Assembly (NCBI GenBank): GCA_942493145.1
Contig: OW818679.1
Location: 868,001-932,000, forward strand
Length of the DNA stretch: 64,000 nucleotides
DNA from: ENR-C20 sp942493145
GTDB taxonomy: Bacteria; Bacillota; Clostridia; Acetivibrionales; DTU013
Direction: 5' to 3'
The position numbers were made by a program, and so were the translations under genes. This document shows positions 62,595-64,000 of this stretch, piece by piece. The first letter of the stretch is position 1, and every line of letters begins with the position of its first letter. Under the pieces are notes generated by a model. That model did no database searches. It had not been told where the DNA came from and saw nothing but the letters and a program-made list of their open reading frames with translations.

Positions 62595-63713
62595 ATGAAT
62601 AGATTATATGAAGAAAGAATGACGAGGATTAAAAAAGCCATTGCACTGGAACCAGTTGACAAGATCCCGGTTGCCCCGTGCGGTAATGCATACTTCGCAA
62701 AATCCCAGGGCGTTTTGATGAAGGACTACATCTCAAATTTTGAACTGGCTTGTACTACTAATTTAAAAGCATTTGAAGAAATGGGCAATTGTGATGCAAC
62801 TCAAAACATAATTTTTTCACCATGGCTGCTACCCGGACAATGGTTGACCAAGGTTGCCGTTCCGGGTGCTGAACTGGGGGATAATGAACTCTGGCAGATG
62901 ATGGAGGGGCAAAATGTCAAGCCCGGGGATTATCAGTATATTCTCGAACATGGTTTTGAAGACTTTTACAATAAGTTTTTGTTAGAAAGGCTCGATAATA
63001 ACCAGGCCAAGCTTGATCCCTTCTTCAGTTATTTGCCGACAGCTTATAAACGCTTCAATGATGCAGGCATACCCTGTATTTGCGATTTTCTCCTGATAAC
63101 ACCCTTTGAGTTCTTCTGCGGAGGTCGCTCGCTTGAAGTTTTCTTTACTGAGGACCTCATGGATGAACCCGAGTTGATGGACAAAATATTTGAACTAACT
63201 ATGGAATATACCATGAAAACGTATCGCGCCCAGATGGAAGCAACCAAACCTGTTGGTGTATGGATTGGAGGTTGGCGCACCGCACCGGAAATGCTTTCGC
63301 CGACTATGTGGAATCGCTTTGTATGGCCATATTTCAAAGCCTATACAGATTTATGCATAGAAATGGATGTAATACCGGTTTTCCATCTTGATGCCAATTG
63401 GACCTCGCAGCTTGAGAAATTCAGAGAGATGCCCGCAAAGAAATGCATTCTCGCACTTGATTCAAAAACAGATATTCGAAAGGCCAAAGCAATACTTGGG
63501 GATATGATGTGCATCCTTGGGGATATCCCTGCAGAACTCCTCGCTTTTGGGACATATGATGAGGTTTACAGTCATGCTGTCAAGCTTATAGACGATATCG
63601 GACCGACAGGATATATAATGGCTTCAGGCTGTGACATTCCTGCAAATGCCAAGAAGGAAAATGTGCAGGCAATGATAGATGCGGCTAATAATTATTTGAA
63701 AGATAAAAAATAA
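62595..63713 (+). CDS. UroD-family protein, methyltransferase (MtaA/CmuA)-like
   Basis: 372 aa with the uroporphyrinogen-decarboxylase (beta/alpha)8 fold. MTRIKKAIALEPVDKIPVAP at the start and the C-terminal ASGCDIPANAKKENVQAMIDA are typical of the corrinoid-methyltransferase branch rather than of heme-pathway UroD. The usual zinc-binding H-x-C appears as F-H-L-D (about residue 265), with a Cys in SGCDIP. Members transfer methyl groups from corrinoid proteins to coenzyme M or tetrahydrofolate. No corrinoid protein is visible in the window, so the reaction is open. Strong GGGGGGAT precedes the ATG. Confidence 0.85.
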   Translation: MNRLYEERMTRIKKAIALEPVDKIPVAPCGNAYFAKSQGVLMKDYISNFELACTTNLKAFEEMGNCDATQNIIFSPWLLPGQWLTKVAVPGAELGDNELWQMMEGQNVKPGDYQYILEHGFEDFYNKFLLERLDNNQAKLDPFFSYLPTAYKRFNDAGIPCICDFLLITPFEFFCGGRSLEVFFTEDLMDEPELMDKIFELTMEYTMKTYRAQMEATKPVGVWIGGWRTAPEMLSPTMWNRFVWPYFKAYTDLCIEMDVIPVFHLDANWTSQLEKFREMPAKKCILALDSKTDIRKAKAILGDMMCILGDIPAELLAFGTYDEVYSHAVKLIDDIGPTGYIMASGCDIPANAKKENVQAMIDAANNYLKDKK

Positions 63714-63761
63714 GAGTATTGAAATCTTTTGGAAAAAGATCACCACGGATATATACTCATC

Positions 63762-63791
63762 AGCTGTATTATTTTGATAATACAGCTTTTT
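63762..63791 (+). terminator. Rho-independent terminator
   Basis: AGCTGTATTAT pairs with ATAATACAGCT and is followed by TTTT. It ends the UroD-family transcript. Confidence 0.92.
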
Positions 63792-63903
63792 ATTGTTCTG
63801 AACGCCCAGCGCCTTATAGATTGACGTAACTAAAAAAAGGCTATATCATAAAGTCAATATAATTTTAAGGTTAACTTTTGACTAAGTTGTTAGAGGTGGA
63901 AAA

Positions 63904-64000
63904 ATGGCCCATATCCTCATAGTTGATGATGATGCAAAGATCCGAAATGCCATACGTGAATTTGCAAGATTTTCAGGTCATGACGTCACCGAAGCGGCAG
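63904..64000 (+). CDS. Response regulator, N-terminal part (cut by window edge)
   Basis: Begins MAHILIVDDDAKIRNAIREF after GAGGTGG, with the acidic triplet of a CheY-like receiver domain. Output domain and partner lie outside the window. Confidence 0.8.
   Translation, partial: MAHILIVDDDAKIRNAIREFARFSGHDVTEAA

Overview
The window reads as chromosomal DNA of an anaerobic, endospore-forming member of the Clostridia (Bacillota). Pointers are a truncated CotS-type spore-coat protein beside CotSA-like sugar genes, strong Shine-Dalgarno sites with many TTG/GTG starts, oxygen-sensitive enzymes (anaerobic sulfatase maturase, Old-Yellow-Enzyme iron-sulfur flavoproteins, a ferredoxin-flavoprotein fusion), and SLH and LysM surface proteins. 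Genus cannot be fixed from the sequence alone.

Layout. 0-3.8 kb: end of a spore-coat/polysaccharide operon (CotS C-terminus, GT4 glycosyltransferase, UDP-glucose dehydrogenase, nucleotide-sugar epimerase). 4.2-4.9 kb: tRNA-Glu, tRNA-Asp and tRNA-Thr, followed by an unusual hairpin-rich block in which the tRNA-Thr 3' end recurs in inverted and direct orientation. 5-12 kb: gene relics, a Gfo/Idh/MocA oxidoreductase and two large exported proteins. 12-15 kb: LysM/metallo-beta-lactamase exoprotein divergent from a PucR-type regulator. 15-18.7 kb: extracellular solute-binding lipoprotein followed by a solute-sensing GGDEF/HD-GYP protein. 18.7-30.6 kb: flavoprotein, LysR, EthD-like protein, TRAP transporter, cytoplasmic Ser-type sulfatase with its maturase, and a CHR-family anion transporter. 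30.6-35.8 kb: arsenic/thiol-redox island (two ArsR repressors, ArsP-like permease, CcdA, two thioredoxin-fold proteins, Acr3, ArsC). 36-39 kb: soluble chemoreceptor and a two-component pair. 39-56 kb: two ribose-type ABC importers, LysR regulators, an OYE-family flavoenzyme, three short-chain dehydrogenases and a ferredoxin-flavoprotein. 56-61 kb: KimA-like APC transporter with a small membrane protein, divergent from a histidine kinase/receiver-TPR pair. 61.5-64 kb: LysR, a UroD-family methyltransferase-like protein and the start of another response regulator.

How it fits together. Most of the window is a string of substrate-acquisition modules, each pairing an importer with intracellular redox or hydrolytic enzymes and a local LysR/ArsR/PucR regulator. 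Module borders repeatedly carry the same signature: a short tRNA-3'-end-like motif (TCCACCAGCTCCA or a variant) immediately followed by a rho-independent terminator. Together with the duplicated tRNA-Thr end this hints at stepwise island growth, but no integrase or transposase gene is visible. Two genes (a histidine kinase and the APC transporter) carry one-base shifts in homopolymer runs close to their starts. They may be sequencing errors, real lesions, or phase-variable tracts.
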